Assembly (NCBI GenBank): GCA_007922225.1
Contig: ML679962.1
Span: 33,401,563-33,465,562 of the forward strand
Length of the DNA: 64,000 nucleotides
Direction: 5' to 3'
DNA from: Emydura subglobosa
Lineage: Eukaryota > Chordata > Testudines > Chelidae
Shown: in pieces, positions 1-11,462 of the stretch
How the letters are laid out: every line of letters begins with the position of its first letter
Position numbering within the stretch: position 1 is the first letter of the stretch
Program-made: the position numbers and the translations under genes
The notes under the pieces: generated by a model
The model's input: only the letters and a program-made list of their open reading frames with translations
Databases searched by the model: none
What the model was told of the DNA's origin: nothing

Positions 1-710
1 TTTCAGATCCCAAAGCATTTGCCTCAAATTGATAGAAATGGTTGCTGTTGAGTGAAGTCATTTTGTTGCTGTCAACAGTGTGCCCTTATTGCCAAGAAGG
101 CTAATGGCATATTGGGCTGCATTAGTAGGAGTATTGCCAGCAGATCGAGGGATAATCATTTCCCTCTACTTGGCACTCATGAGGCCTCATTTGGAGTACT
201 GTGTCCAGTTTTGGGCCCCCCCAATACACAAAGGATGTGGACAAATTGGAAAGAGTCCAGCAGAGAGCAACAAAAATTATTAGGGGGCTGGAGCACATGA
301 CTTATGAGAAGAGGCTGAGGGAATTAGGCTTCTTTAGCCTGCAGAAGAGAAAAATGGAGGGGAATTTGGTAACAGCCTTTAATTACCTGAAAGGGGGTTA
401 TAGGGAGGATGGAACTAAGCTGTTCTCAGTGGTAGTAGATGGCAGAACTAGGAGCAATGGTCTCAAGTTGCAGTGGGGGAAGTCTAGGTTGGATATTAGG
501 AAAAACATTTTCACTAGGAGGGTGGTGAAGCACTGGAATGGGTTACCTAGGGAGGTGGTGGAATCTCCATTCTTAGAGGTTTTTAAGGTGTGGCTTGGCA
601 AAGCCCTGACTGGGATGATTTAGCTGGGGTTGGGCCTGGTTTGAGGAAGGGTTTGGACTAGGTGACCTCCTGAGGTCCCTTCCAACCTAATCTTCTATGA
701 TTCTATGACT
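1..710 (+). mobile_element. CR1 LINE, 5'-truncated, ORF2 C-terminus and 3' tail
   Basis: This is the 3' part of a chicken-repeat-1 type non-LTR retrotransposon. Translation in one frame from about base 80 gives the RT-downstream motif [14 protein letters not shown]. After a run of seven C (216-222) the reading shifts frame and continues as [20 protein letters not shown], then LRELGFFSLQKRK, LKGGYREDGTKLFSVV and HWNGLPREVVESP, ending at a stop at 621-623. These are standard blocks of the CR1 ORF2 C-terminal region. The short 3' UTR follows, with 'gaggtcccttccaacc' and the ATTCTATGATTCTATGA terminal units at about 690-707. The frameshift and truncation make it inactive. The left boundary is uncertain because the first 60-80 bases are not clearly CR1. 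Identity is secure; the subfamily is not determined. Confidence 0.95.
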
Positions 711-1260
711 CCAAATACTACAAAAGACAAGAGTACTAATTTTACACCTCTTTTTCATCCTCAGGCATTGTGAGGACAAGAAATACCTCAGAAATCTATT
801 TTAAAATACAGAAGAAAATCTATCTATAATTAGACATAGAAACTAATCAAGCAAATAAATAATCAACAAATAGAAACTAATCAAACTCAGATTTTTCGCT
901 ACACGACCAGCTTTAATAATTTGGCAGTTATGTGTACGTACCAGTCTGATTTGCAAGTTATTTGCAGTAACTACATGCAAATACAACCATACTCTTGCTC
1001 CTGCTTTTCTAAATGCAGACCTCCTCCCTCTGTTTTGAGAATGTGCCTCTTAAGGTCTGCACGGCTTGTTAAGACCAAGCTAGCTTTTCCATCAGAGAAA
1101 CTTCTTCCTGCTATGCAAATAGGCATTTAATTAAATTGTCCTGACATTTTACAAAAGTTTTAATATATTCAGGGCAATACCCAAAATGTGTATGCATGTT
1201 GTATCCCTAATTTACGGGGGAATTACCATGAGTGCATGTGAAAATGGCCAGTTAAACAAA
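711..1260. other. Unique AT-rich sequence
   Basis: I see no coding exon, RNA gene or recognisable repeat here. Short open frames are not supported by any motif. Confidence 0.5.
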
Positions 1261-1263
1261 TAA

Positions 1264-1440
1264 GTAGTGCTGGTTGGAGAATGTTTTTACCCCCATTGGA
1301 AAATTTCCACTTTTCATTGAAAAAAAAATCAAAAAACGTTTTGGTTACCAGTTTTCTGATGAATTTTCAAAAATTGGCAAGGAGAGCAGACACTTTCCAT
1401 TACATTTTTCATTTGATCTAAAACGACAGTAGAACTTTGG
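1264..1440. mobile_element. Fragment of a 'gctggttgaaaat'-type MITE
   Basis: The A/T-rich stretch beginning 'gtgctggttggagaatg', with repeated 'ttttcattgaaaaaa' and 'aaaacgttttggtt', resembles the ends of the element annotated at 59246-59755. Only one end is recognisable here, so it is a truncated copy or a related repeat. The assignment rests on visual similarity. Confidence 0.4.
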
Positions 1441-1929
1441 TTCCTATATGGCTAAGTCACTCATGAAACTGGGAAATTTTTGAACTTTTGAAATCTGACC
1501 CATAGTTCCCAGTCATTTTATTGACAAATCTTATTAGAGTTATTTTTGAAACATTAATGTAACTGGGAAGAGAAAAACAAGCGAAAGTTTTTGGGTAGAT
1601 GTCATCATCTAAGAAGGCACATCGTGCATAATAGTTTTTATATGAAAGGGGAGGGGACGGGAAGATAGTTAGCAGATTATGGACAAAAAGTGAACAGACA
1701 GACAAATGATGGATCCACTTCTTCAGGCACAAATAGGAGTATAAGGACTCCCTGTTCTTGCCAACAAAAGCAAGTGGCTGATGAACCAAAGTCTTGACTC
1801 TTTCCCACTCACTGATGTTGAACTAAAATATTTAGCATTCCCAAGGAACCCATCTGAAAACCTTTGAGAGGAGAAGACCTGTTGCCCGAAGTGTTCCCAA
1901 TGAGAAAGGCTTGTGCACACCTTGTGGGC
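1441..1929. other. Unique sequence
   Basis: No exon, RNA gene or familiar repeat is visible. A minus-strand frame of about 110 codons (1457-1789) shows no motif. Confidence 0.45.
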
Positions 1930-1939
1930 GATGAAGATA

Positions 1940-2640
1940 GGAGGCAAATTACTTCCTCTGCTTTAATGGACTGTATTGTTGATATTTATTGAATTGAGAG
2001 ACGGTGTATCCCCAGACAGAGCTGACAAAAGATGGTCACCGTCTATTAAGATACAGCAAACTATCAGTGTGAGGAGAAGGGATGGAGCAAAGGAACTGGG
2101 GAGGTGTGGAAGGAGGCTAGAGCCCCTGCAATGGAAATATTGCAGGGAAGATCTATGTTTCTGCCCTCCCAATATTCTGAAGGTGAGAGCAAGACCTGGA
2201 GCTGTCGCCATTGATGCACAAGATAGGGCCAGCCACCGGGGAACAGGTAGGACTCTCTGGCCTAGCATGATCCCACTTTCTAAGCACCACGGGTCGTGGT
2301 GGAGATACACAGCCCAGGGCGGGGGGAGGGAGCATATGTAGGGATGAGACAGGGCACTGGCACCAGCCACCAAGGAGGGACCTGGTCTCCTGTGCTCCCC
2401 ATCAGCAACTGAGGAACTGCCAAATGCCCCTTCCCAGACTTGAGCTCGCCTCACACACTCCTGTCTCTTAACCCCATTTTCACAGGGAGCTGCTGGTTCC
2501 CCAGCCCCCCAAAGGATTGCAGATTGCCTAACCTGTTTGACGTTGAATTCCATTGTCTTTCTTCCCTTTCACACACTGTCGACAAATTAGAAGGGCATCA
2601 ACGCTGGAAGAAGAAAAGAAAGTGGAGAGAAATCTTCTGA
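1940..2640 (-). other. Unidentified block with a 196-codon open minus frame; possible LTR
   Basis: On the minus strand a frame stays open from 2553 to 1963 (196 codons), the longest in the window. The translation is rich in P, S, L and G and shows no catalytic or structural motif I know, so it is probably not a protein. Read on the minus strand, the block is GC-richer than its surroundings. It ends with 'attcaataaatatc' (a possible AATAAA polyadenylation signal), which fits an old LTR or another repeat better than a gene. No flanking target duplication was found. Confidence 0.3.
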
Positions 2641-4400
2641 TCTGAAACAACACAATTAGGGGGGCCTCCATTCACTGGCATGCCTGGCTGTTGTGTCTCT
2701 CTGCACAGCAGCCCTAAACCAGGTGGCTCCAGCCACAAAAGCAATAGCCCCATGTAGGGAATCTTTTGGTGATGTAGAGACCAAGGAGCAGCTCCTACAT
2801 CACTCCTTCCTATCCAGCTGCTGGTGGAGAGGGCCTGGCTGAGGAAAAGGGGACGGGGGTAGGGTTCTTTAGCCTTGCTGATCCCCTACAGTGGTAGCCA
2901 GTGTAAATTAGAACGGGCTTCAGGGTGTTCTAAGTAACAAGGGGGCTGGATCAGCACTTAGACAAGGCCTGGGACCGGCAAAATGCTGAAGGTGGTTTAG
3001 GGAGAAATGATGCCAGAAGAGTTTTCGGTTTGTTGGACACTGAGCATGTTATGGAGTAGTGCAGGCCTACAGCTAAAATAGGGCATCAACAACAGTCTGA
3101 AGAGAGAAGGGAATGGGAAGAAGAGACTAACTTTTGAAAGACACCTGTTTTTAAATGGACTGAGTTACAGCATAAGGGAAGGCGCAGAGTCAGGGTGGAA
3201 TCCAAACTGAACTGTGGGGAGAAGAATCAAAAGGAAGTTAAACATGCAGATAGTGAGACAGTGAGGAAACGGAGTAAAATGGACAATGTCAACTCAAAAT
3301 CTAGCCATTTAAAGGAAAACACACACACACACACACCTCAGTTAAGAATATTTTGTAATTAAAATACTTTTTCCCCAGGAGAAAGTGATTGTACAGGAGA
3401 AACAGTGAAAATGACTAAATACAAAGTGCTGTCAAAATAAACGGAAAATAAAATACATTTAATACACATGATTTCAGTCACAGTAATCTTGGGTGTTACT
3501 TTTAATAATAGTAGGTAAACAAACTCCGGACAGAAGTGTGATTGTAAAGCTGAAGGTGTCCCTTTAGGCAATAAAACTAACCACATGAGATCTAGCTGGG
3601 AACATTCTTGTTATAGCTCATAGGACTGCTACTGGAAGTGATTATTCTTTAGATGATTGGTAACTGTATCTGGCATTATCAAGTAAAACTCATCCTTATT
3701 CCCTCCTTCAGTGTACCTTGTGGTTACACTTCAGCACTGCTACGTTTCCAGCTTTCTGATTTAAAAGCAAATTAACTATATTTTGTAATTACATTGTATT
3801 TTCTTTGTAGTAGTTATGCAAGGACACATGACTTGCAATGCATTTAAATGGAGTTCACAGCAGTTGTTTGAAAAATATAAATGTATATGAATATGAAGCG
3901 TCACTAATAAAAAGATGACTGCTAATAGGGAAATATATCAACAAATAGGGACAGAGTGCAGGAACTAATAAGATGAACAGAGGAAAGTTTCTGTTCTGTC
4001 TGTACCATATATATCTGGAAAAAGGGAAATTAGATAACAAATTCCCCGTATACTGACACTAATTCCACCCCACTGAAATAAGTGGAGCTGCAGGCATGTA
4101 ACTGAGAAAAGAATTAGACCCAGAGAACTTAACCATTATAATTGGGTGAATAATTCATTCTAGATATAGTTACTCAACAAATTTCACCTTTTCTCGGTTT
4201 GTAAATTGCCCTAAAAAAGTCTTACAATTTTCTCAGATGTATTCATTCACCATACAAGACCTGTGAACAACTTTTGGCCTGTATGTAGCTCATTTGTGAG
4301 CAGTCTGAGAACATTTCAGTATGCAAAATTAGTTCTTTGTGGATTAAATGCACACTTTACATGGGATGCTTCTGTTCCCTGATTGAATGAACACAGCTCT
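2641..4400. other. Unique sequence with a short CA repeat
   Basis: There is no coding or RNA signal. A short (CA)n tract lies near 3320-3337. The composition becomes AT-rich after about 3300. Confidence 0.5.
3319..3337. repeat. (CA)n microsatellite, short
   Basis: About nine CA dinucleotide units in a row sit within otherwise unique sequence. Confidence 0.9.
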
Positions 4401-4402
4401 TA

Positions 4403-4467
4403 CAGAACCTGACCCAAAGCCCATTTTCAGTCATCCCACGTATTTCAGTGGGTCAGGACCAGAATGA
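4403..4467. repeat. Palindromic short repeat, degenerate copy
   Basis: 'acctgaccc' near the left end and 'gggtcaggacc' near the right end are complementary and flank a decayed centre. This is the arrangement of the 'attgacttcaatgg' palindromic family found at many other places in the window. Confidence 0.5.
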
Positions 4468-4490
4468 GCTCTCTGGTACTAATAGTTGGG

Positions 4491-4573
4491 TCAGATCCTC
4501 ACCTGATGTAAATTGGCCTTTGTTCATTGAAGTCAATGGAGCTATGCCAATTTACATCAGCTAAAGATCTAGA
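4491..4573. repeat. Palindromic short repeat, well preserved copy
   Basis: The arms 'cctgatgtaaattgg' (4502-4516) and 'ccaatttacatcagc' (4547-4561) pair at all but one position around a centre 'ttcattgaagtcaatgga'. The outer bases 'cagatcctc' and 'aagatctaga' are also roughly complementary. This is the best-preserved member of the dispersed palindromic family here. Such MITE-like palindromes are abundant in turtle, crocodile and bird genomes; crocodilian 'Chompy' elements are a possible comparison, not verified. Confidence 0.75.
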
Positions 4574-5800
4574 TCACTCATGTTTAGAAAACACAAAATA
4601 TGCCTTTTGCATCTTTACATACAATCCGCTGTTCCTACTAACATTCCTGCCATGAAGCATGTTTGCTAGAATATTTGTGGAAAGTAAACCGAAGCAGAAT
4701 GTGAATGCAATTGAAACCACTTCATTAACAATATTTACACAAAACTTTTAGTAGTATTTTCCCACTTCTATTAAACCTTACTTCTTTTACAAAAAATAAT
4801 TTTTAAAAAATTGGTAGTGAAAAATCAGTGGAAGGTAAACACTGAAGTATATCAGCTCTTTATCTACTGGCATGTACCATAATCCTGTAATTAGAATGTG
4901 ATGTTATAGGTGCATGCACAGTGGGAGAGATGTTCCAAAGAGGGAATGAAAAATATAAGTTTTTCCTGATTATAGATTGCCTACCCAAGCATGAGAAGGT
5001 AATTGGTGACTTAACACTTTGTAAAAAAAAAAAAAAAAAAAAGCTATTTCCATCAGAGGGGCAGAATCCTCCAGTTTGTTCTTTGCAAATCTGAATGTGT
5101 CACTGAGAACGAAACTGACATTTTCCAGAACAGCACTGAGGCAGAATGTCTCATGCGGACTTTGAGAGACATCACAGGCAAGAGTCTCACAGGAGGGTGA
5201 GGAAAATAGCGAAGCTGTGCAACAGTGAGACTAATAGGAAGAAGAAACTTTCCACGTGTTCAGGGTTAGCTGGAAGATTTATGTTAAATTGTATGGTTCT
5301 GAGACTTCTCCTCTGGGGCTCTTATAGTTATAGAGGCTTTACTGCTTTGCTGTGTAAACCATCCTTGGGACTTTGATTTGGAAATAACAGCATCATTTAA
5401 ATGATCCACAGAGGTAAAGAAACATATATCTGCTCCCTCCCAACCACACAGAGGACAATCACCCCTTGGATTGAACCGCTCTGACAACCTGAGTCAAAAA
5501 CTTAAACACTGAGGGCAGTGGATTCCCCTGCTCTCTTATAACTTAAACCTTCTTGTCTGGAGACTCTGCTATGGCCATGAAAACACCACAACTTCAGTCA
5601 GAGAGGAGGGCAGTACAGAGGTGGTATAAAGCTTGCTTTTGAGAACTCCCCCCCATACGCCAGACAAATCAGTGCATCCTAAGGGTTATCTTAAGCTGCA
5701 CTGGTTGCTAATGACTCCAGAGATCTACAGAGTAGCCAGGTACCAGCCACTCCCATTTCATCAAACCATTCCCCCACATCAAGGGGTTTGATCCCTTAGG
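4574..5800. other. Unique AT-rich sequence with a poly-A run
   Basis: There is a run of about twenty A near 5022-5042, without the preceding body of a recognisable retroposon. No exon or RNA gene is evident. Confidence 0.45.
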
Positions 5801-5801
5801 A

Positions 5802-5925
5802 TCCAGTCCTGCCAACACTCATGCATGAGTGACTTCACTGACTCACCATCATCTAATTCCATGAATGGAACTTGTGAGAGTAAAGTTGTTCAGCATGGCT
5901 AAGGGCTGGTAGGATTGGGCCCTTA
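5802..5925. repeat. Palindromic short repeat ('gatccagtcctgcc...ggattgggccc')
   Basis: The left end 'gatccagtcctgcc' is complementary to the right end 'ggtaggattgggccc'. Inside are 'catgagtgacttcactgac' and a decayed mirror of it. This matches a second subfamily of the dispersed palindromes, the one carrying 'ctcatgagta' repeats around a 'gacttcaatggg' centre. Confidence 0.6.
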
Positions 5926-6079
5926 ATGGGTATCTTGGGTCAAACAGTTTAACTTGCTACTTAATGAACCGAGAAGAGAGGGTCAGACTAACTTGGAGAC
6001 CTTGCTACCATAGCATTCGTTTGGTATTTGTTTGAAATATGTATTGCATTCTTACCATAATATATTATTATGAGTTGGG

Positions 6080-6545
6080 TGAAACCTTGTTATGGGGTGA
6101 GCTAAAGCCTTGCTGAGGTTGATGGGTGTGAATGCAACCTTCAATTAACAGAACTGAAGGATAAGTTAATCACAAGCCCCCACTTAGCACATAAAGTTTA
6201 TATGGAGGCGGAGGGGTTTTTGCTGAGTGTTGTTTTGGGGGAAATGTGGGGGTGGGAGGCAGAACACAGAATCAGAGAGAAAGAGAAACAGCCTGAAGAA
6301 ATCCAGGCAAAAATCTGTAAGCACGGTGTTGACCCTAGAAGAAGGAAGTGAGAGAACTTTTGAGTCTGGGCTGGCTAAGGACGATTGGGGCTGTAAGTGA
6401 AGAAACTACTCCTTTTGCCTCTAGTCCCTCTTGTGTACTCAGAAGCAGAACTTTGTACGTTCCTTGTGAATAAACAAGATTGCATCAAAGAAAATACCAA
6501 GCTCCATCCTCAGTTTCTGCTTCCAACTGGAACATCCCCAGGATG
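6080..6545 (+). mobile_element. Possible solo LTR (endogenous retrovirus or LTR retrotransposon)
   Basis: A purine-rich stretch is followed by 'cttgtgaataaacaag' at about 6460-6480. It contains an AATAAA signal and then 'attgcatcaaag', an order typical of the R-U5 part of retroviral-type LTRs. There is no internal region, primer-binding site or clear 5-bp target duplication, so the boundaries are approximate. Confidence 0.4.
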
Positions 6546-7029
6546 ACAAACTTTGACAAGCTGTTCAGGCCAAAAAGGGGCAACGATATAGCATATATTA
6601 AAATTACCCCATAATAAAAAATACACCAAGAAACAGGATTTTTGCCTATGGTCTTTGGCTTTTTACTATATGTTTTGAGCAGAAGTTATTGAAAAATCCT
6701 TTATTTCTTCTTACAGCTTCTATGACTGATTTTTTTTGTCACATTTTATGTGTTTTTTAATATCTTTTATGGTAAACTAACATATCAAGGGTAAGAAATG
6801 CACAGTCCCTTATAACTGTATCTGCTTCAAAATACATACACAAATCAAGACATTCCTTTTTGCTCTTGTGGTTTGGGGCTTATCAGCCCTGTGAACGTTT
6901 GCTTCTTTTTTAAAGATGATCCTCTGCGACTGGCAAGAGCAGACTGCCTCACCTTCTTTTCTTTTCTTTTCAATGTGGAATGCACAACTTCTGACCGCTA
7001 TAGCCTAGCATCTGAGCACTTCATATATA
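6546..7029. other. Unique AT-rich sequence
   Basis: No supported feature was seen. Confidence 0.45.
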
Positions 7030-7185
7030 GTATAACATTTATCATCTCAACACCTTTGTGCGGTAGGGTAGGATGAGATGAGATGATTTATGCGAGGTCA
7101 CACAGGGAATTTGTGATGGAACCGGGTCCTGAACCCAGAGCTGAAGTCTTAAGCTTTACCTTCAGCCAATCCTTCCTTCTAGGGT
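7030..7185 (-). mobile_element. MIR-like SINE relic
   Basis: 'gcgaggtcacacagggaattt' followed by 'gtgatggaaccgggtcctgaa' and 'cccagagct' is the minus-strand signature of the MIR core. On the other strand it reads as a text about the '...tgccacttactagctgtgtgacc...' block. The copy is old and lacks both ends. Confidence 0.65.
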
Positions 7186-7262
7186 ATCGATTATCGGGCT
7201 GTTGTAGAATAAGTACAAAATTAAAGAATTAAAATTAGCTTAAGTTTGAAATATATATGTGT

Positions 7263-7981
7263 TGTTAAAAAAAAAAAAAGGCTTGGACTAGCAAATAGAA
7301 GGAAGACCTTGAAAATAATAAGTGATAAGGCCAGAAGGAATATAGTCAGGAAGATGTCTGGTTCAAAGAATAACTGATGAGATAAGGGGAAGATTCTAAA
7401 AAGAAGGCCTCAGACAGACAGGGGTGACTTCAGATGGTCTAAAATAAAACAAAGAGAATCTGTCCGAAAAGGAGCCAACTTGGACCCCTCCACCTCACAT
7501 ACCAGCGTAATCTCCTGTGTGAACCCAAGTGCAACACAAGCACTGTTGGTCAGCAGGAAGGAGAGAAAGAGATAAGAAGGAAAGGCCGTGGGAAGAAAGT
7601 TTTAAGTGTTATTCAGATCAAGACTGGAAATAAGAGTGAAATTGGTTTTTAGCTAAAGTCAGTAATTGGCAAAGGCATCACTTGTTAAAGGGTATAAAAA
7701 GTCAATGGTTAGAGGCTTCATTGGTTATACCTGCCTGACCTGCTGGAGCTGACCAGTATGGGACGAGGCACCTCTTTGTTTAGCCCACTTATAAGTATCT
7801 GGATCAAATGCTTATAAACCTTTTGGTACTGTTTGGATGTAGTAAACTGCTTATTATTTAGGCATGTTTAGCATAATGTATAAGTACCATTTGGCCTTTG
7901 GATTTAATAAGAGAATTTATCACTAAGTCAGTGTTTGATGGTTTCCCATATTAATCATTTCAAATATAAATCATTCTAACA
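7263..7981 (+). mobile_element. Possible solo LTR of about 720 bp
   Basis: The block begins TGTTAAAA and ends CTAACA, an imperfect inverted terminal pair of the kind that bounds retroviral-type LTRs. Inside, 'gggtataaaaagtc' (about 7690) is TATA-like, and 'ggatttaataagag' (about 7900) could be a polyadenylation signal. No target-site duplication is visible and there is no internal sequence. The A run at the start may be a coincidence that mimics the terminus. Confidence 0.35.
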
Positions 7982-7989
7982 GCCATTCC

Positions 7990-8890
7990 TTGCCAAACCT
8001 TCTTACCAGTCCCACATGTATATGTTAGTGTGTGTGGTTATCATGGCAAAAGGATGATACTCATTCAGATTTCTTATTTTATAAAGGAAATGATTGTTCT
8101 TCCAGTCTACACCTTTGATTCCTTCAGCCAAGAAAGAGCAGGCATTTTCCTTCTTTATTCAAACTGGCACATGTGTAGTTTGTGGTTGGTAGCCAACAGG
8201 CAGTGATCTGCCCATGGAACACAGACAGAAATCAACCATGCAGAGTTTGGCTGTCTCTGAGTTGACTTAATGAATCATACCTCCAAGAGCTTCAGAATGC
8301 TAACAAGACTTCTAATCAACCCCTAGTTGCTCACTGAAAGCAAAAACATTGGAAACGGTTATATTTGGGTTAGGAAGCAATCATGCAGAACTCACTGCTG
8401 TTTCTGGAACCTCTCTAACATCTCATATGGGCTTTCACCTTGTACGTTTGTCCTTTTTAAAATGACTTTTGTGGACACTTGTTCCGGAGCTTTTAGTGCC
8501 TTACATGCACCTTTACTCAGCAAGAAAAGAGCAACGGATTTTGACAGTGCCAATTAGGCCCGGTGCCTGGTGTTTTTTAGCTGAGAAAGTCCTTGACCAA
8601 AAGAGTTTATGATGCACATAAAACAAGGCCTGACAGCTTTCGAAACATTGCTCCAGTTCCGGTGCCTAGTTTCAAATTGTTTGTTGTGCTTACAAGAATG
8701 GTGCTAGAATTCTGCAAAAACATGGTATCCTGATATGTTCTTTCCTGAATCTACTGATAACAATGCTGCCTGCTCTACTGTACTCTGGCTAATCATAATG
8801 AGTTAAACATTGAAGCTGCTCAAAACTCTCAATAAAATCATTTGGGATTTTGACCCTAATACTGGCTGCAAATTTTAGACCAACAACAGA
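7990..8890. other. Repeat-free unique block
   Basis: I recognise no transposon here. The sequence is of mixed composition with several TAAT and CATA-type motifs, and open frames are short. It could be neutral unique DNA or conserved non-coding DNA, and only a cross-species alignment would tell. Confidence 0.4.
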
Positions 8891-8894
8891 ATGC

Positions 8895-9000
8895 GTTTGT
8901 ATAACACATTTCAGCCAAAGATCTCAAAAGGACACACCAAACTGAACCCCTGTTCTATAAATGGAAAAAGCGAGACAGAGATTAGGGTATGCATTTTCAA
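8895..9000 (-). mobile_element. Possible MIR-like relic
   Basis: 'ttctataaatggaaaaagcg' followed by 'agacagagatta' matches, with decay, the 'ttttacagatgggg...gaggcacagag' block seen on the minus strand of MIR. It is preceded by 'agatctcaaaagg', which often flanks that block. Confidence 0.4.
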
Positions 9001-9479
9001 TAGTGCCCATTCGTTCTTGGGGCAGCCACAGGGGGCAGTCCTCGTCCCTCTCTGACTCACTGCTTATCATGGTACTATCACCAGTGGTCACAGAGTGGTT
9101 TATCATGTCAACACTGGCTTTCTCTCTGTCCTGCCTCCAAACATCTTCACTTCCAAACACACACAGCCAGTCTAGGTAGGGTCGGGCATGCTAGCTCCTT
9201 AATTGCACTCAGACACGCTGGTTACCTGTATTCACACAAATAACATCTCTCTGGACGTCCACACAGGCATAAACCAGTCATCCAAATGGGCGCAAAAGAG
9301 ATTCAAAATAGCTGGAATGATTTGCTGGTTGGATTTAGTATGCGTCTGTGGACGTGTTTTTCTGGTATCCACTCACCTCTAGCCAACAAACATAACCTTG
9401 GCCTGCCTCCCAAACCTTTTCTGAGTTTAAAAAACAAAAGGCACCATGATTTCTCAAGCTGGACTGCTGGTCAGTTGCA
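9001..9479. other. Unique sequence
   Basis: No supported feature was seen. Two overlapping short frames on opposite strands (8924-9179) carry no motif. Confidence 0.4.
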
Positions 9480-10380
9480 TGCCTGGTGAGTCACCCATTT
9501 CCCCCTGGAAGCTCCTGTCAAGGGCCAGCCTGCAACGGATCCAGTCTCCTTCAACCTGACGAGCCCAGCTGGTCCTGAGAGAAGCTGTCTGATTGACTGT
9601 GCCTGCTGCTGGGTTGCAGGAGTCAGCGGGCTGATATTCCAGCTCGGTAACAGCAGCAGTCCTAGTCTGCAGCTGCACTTGGTCCTGTCCCTGCTGCTAC
9701 TGTCTCTAGCCTTGCTCCAGTCCCATCCTGTATCTGCTCCTGTGCCAGCCCCTGACTTTTGATTCTAAGCTCTGCCTTCTGACTGCAACGCTGGAAAACA
9801 CTTGGCCTTGGGCTTCTGACCTCGCAGCTCCAACTCTTGGCTTTGCTCCCGGACCCACGCTGTCTGACTCCAGCTGGACTTTTGCTCCAACCATTGGTCC
9901 AGACTGCCTGCAACCCAGTTGCTGACAGCTTAGTAAACAAGCAGACTCAGCAGAATGTGGGGATCGTGCTTCATCTCCACCAATTCCCCGCCTCCCTTCT
10001 CTCAGCTAGACAGCCTTAGCCATGGGCTGTGGTACCCTCCATGAGGCCACGAACCTGAGGAGCTGAGGTGGGAGCTCATGCCTGCCCCTCTGGCTGTCGT
10101 AGTCCCTTGTGTAGCCCCTACTGAAGCTTCCCCAGTGCCTCACAGCAAGGCTCAAAGCAGCAGCTCTTTTTTAGCCTTCTCCCCCTCTTCCTGCTGCTAC
10201 TGTCCAGCCCCACGGCACCAGGCTCAGGAGAGCAGTTGTTCCCCCCCCCCCATGTTTCTACCTCTGCCACGTACCCCTGAGAGCGGAAGGCCTCACCCCT
10301 TCTCTCTCTCTCCCGACTCTTGGTTTTTGCGACTCCTGACTGTCTCCTGGTTTAAGTGGGGATGGATCCTCCTCTCTCCC
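9480..10380. other. Pyrimidine-rich block, possible LTR fragment
   Basis: The block has repeated 'ctgctgct', 'cctgac' and 'gctcca' words and runs of C (about 10237-10250). Similar serine/proline-coding pyrimidine-rich DNA occurs in LTRs of turtle LTR retrotransposons, but I see no defined termini. The longest frame (10078-10383, 101 codons) translates to low-complexity S/P/C/L sequence and is not credible as a gene. Confidence 0.3.
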
Positions 10381-10555
10381 TAGGGGAAATGCCTAAAGGC
10401 GGAAGAGGCCATACAGTGAAGTGAATAGCTTCTCTCAAGTACTTAACCTATCAGCACTATTGCTTCAACCTGGGGCCTATTTGAAGGGAATAGATCTCTA
10501 TAATGAGAGCACAGTCTGAATGTGGTAAGAATTAGGGATGTAGAAGTGTAACCCT

Positions 10556-10690
10556 TCAAAAGGTAATCAGCTGTTTACACATTTTTAACAGCCGATTACC
10601 AGTTAAACTGGGGAGGGGAGGAGAACGGCAGCTGGGCTCGGCTCCCTGCAAGCAGCGGGAAGGCACGGATCCCAGCGCCGGCGGGTAGCC
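10556..10690. repeat. Hairpin-containing repeat, GC-richer
   Basis: 'ggtaatcagctgtt' (10562-10575) and 'aacagccgattacc' (10587-10600) pair at 13 of 14 positions around an 11-base loop. A GC-rich purine stretch follows. The compact stem suggests the end of a non-autonomous DNA transposon. No partner terminus was located. Confidence 0.45.
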
Positions 10691-10980
10691 TGCAGCTGGT
10701 CAATGGGCTCAACTCAGCTCCCCATGAGTGAGAGCTGCCCAGCTGAGGCTCTGCATGCGCGGTGGTGGGTGCAGCAGTAGGCCGTGGAAGATGTTGTGAC
10801 GCGCTGGAGATAGTGACATGGCGGGTCCGGTCAGGACCAGTTTGGTCAGGATTGGGTGCACAGTAAACGGGTTATATGATCGGTTTCGCAACCCGTTATG
10901 TATCTTGCTTTGGTGCCAAGGAAGAGGACGTTGTAATTTAGCCAGTGCTTATTGTTTCCTAGAGTAAATCTGTTGTGCTG

Positions 10981-11462
10981 TATATAAAAGCTTAAATTGC
11001 GAGCTACGCAATGAGACGTCGCCATGAACCCACTTGGATTGCTTGGCACTCCGCTGCAGCCGCTTCGCCGCGCGTTAGGGTCTCCCTCTGCTGTTTGGAA
11101 CGTAAGACGTGTTTAAAGATAAGTGCATCTAATTGGTGTGGGCGTGTTTTCATTCCTTACCTGGTATCCAGAACCTGCAGGCAGCTGTGATTAGCTGTGC
11201 CTGGCACAACAGCACCGTAAGAAATGAACAGGTACTGGTAGGTGAAGTGATTTTCCACATACTGTGCTGTAGGTGGGATAATTATCTTCAGCAATTAATT
11301 TTCCCCCTTCCCCCAGGAACGCATGGATGTCCCAAGGAGAGAGAAAAGTAGGTCAGCTCATTATTCCTACTGCACTGACTCAGCAATGCTCTTGCCTTTT
11401 TCGTTTCAGTACAACAACTGCTGAACAAAGGATCACGCAGAAAACAAGGGGGGAGACATTGA
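10981..11462 (+). other. Exon-like signals next to a TATA box (speculative small gene)
   Basis: A 'tatataaaag' box (10981) lies 33 bases upstream of an ATG at 11024 in the context 'gtcgccATGa'. The frame runs 26 codons through a CpG-bearing stretch (MNPLGLLGTP..., basic further on) to 'ttggaac|gtaaga', a donor-like site. A pyrimidine-rich acceptor ('cccccttcccccag') precedes 11317, a donor-like 'aaaa|gtaggt' follows 11347, and 'tttttcgtttcag' precedes 11410. Joining the three pieces keeps the frame open for 53 codons to a TGA at 11460-11462. Against it: the TATA-to-ATG distance leaves almost no 5' UTR, the second intron would be only 62 bases, and I recognise no protein family. It may be chance or an LTR promoter. 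Confidence 0.2.

Noticed and set aside
201..623. 140-codon plus-strand frame that looks protein-coding
   Set aside because: It is the C-terminal part of CR1 ORF2 downstream of a frameshift in a C run, so it is annotated as a transposon and not as a gene.
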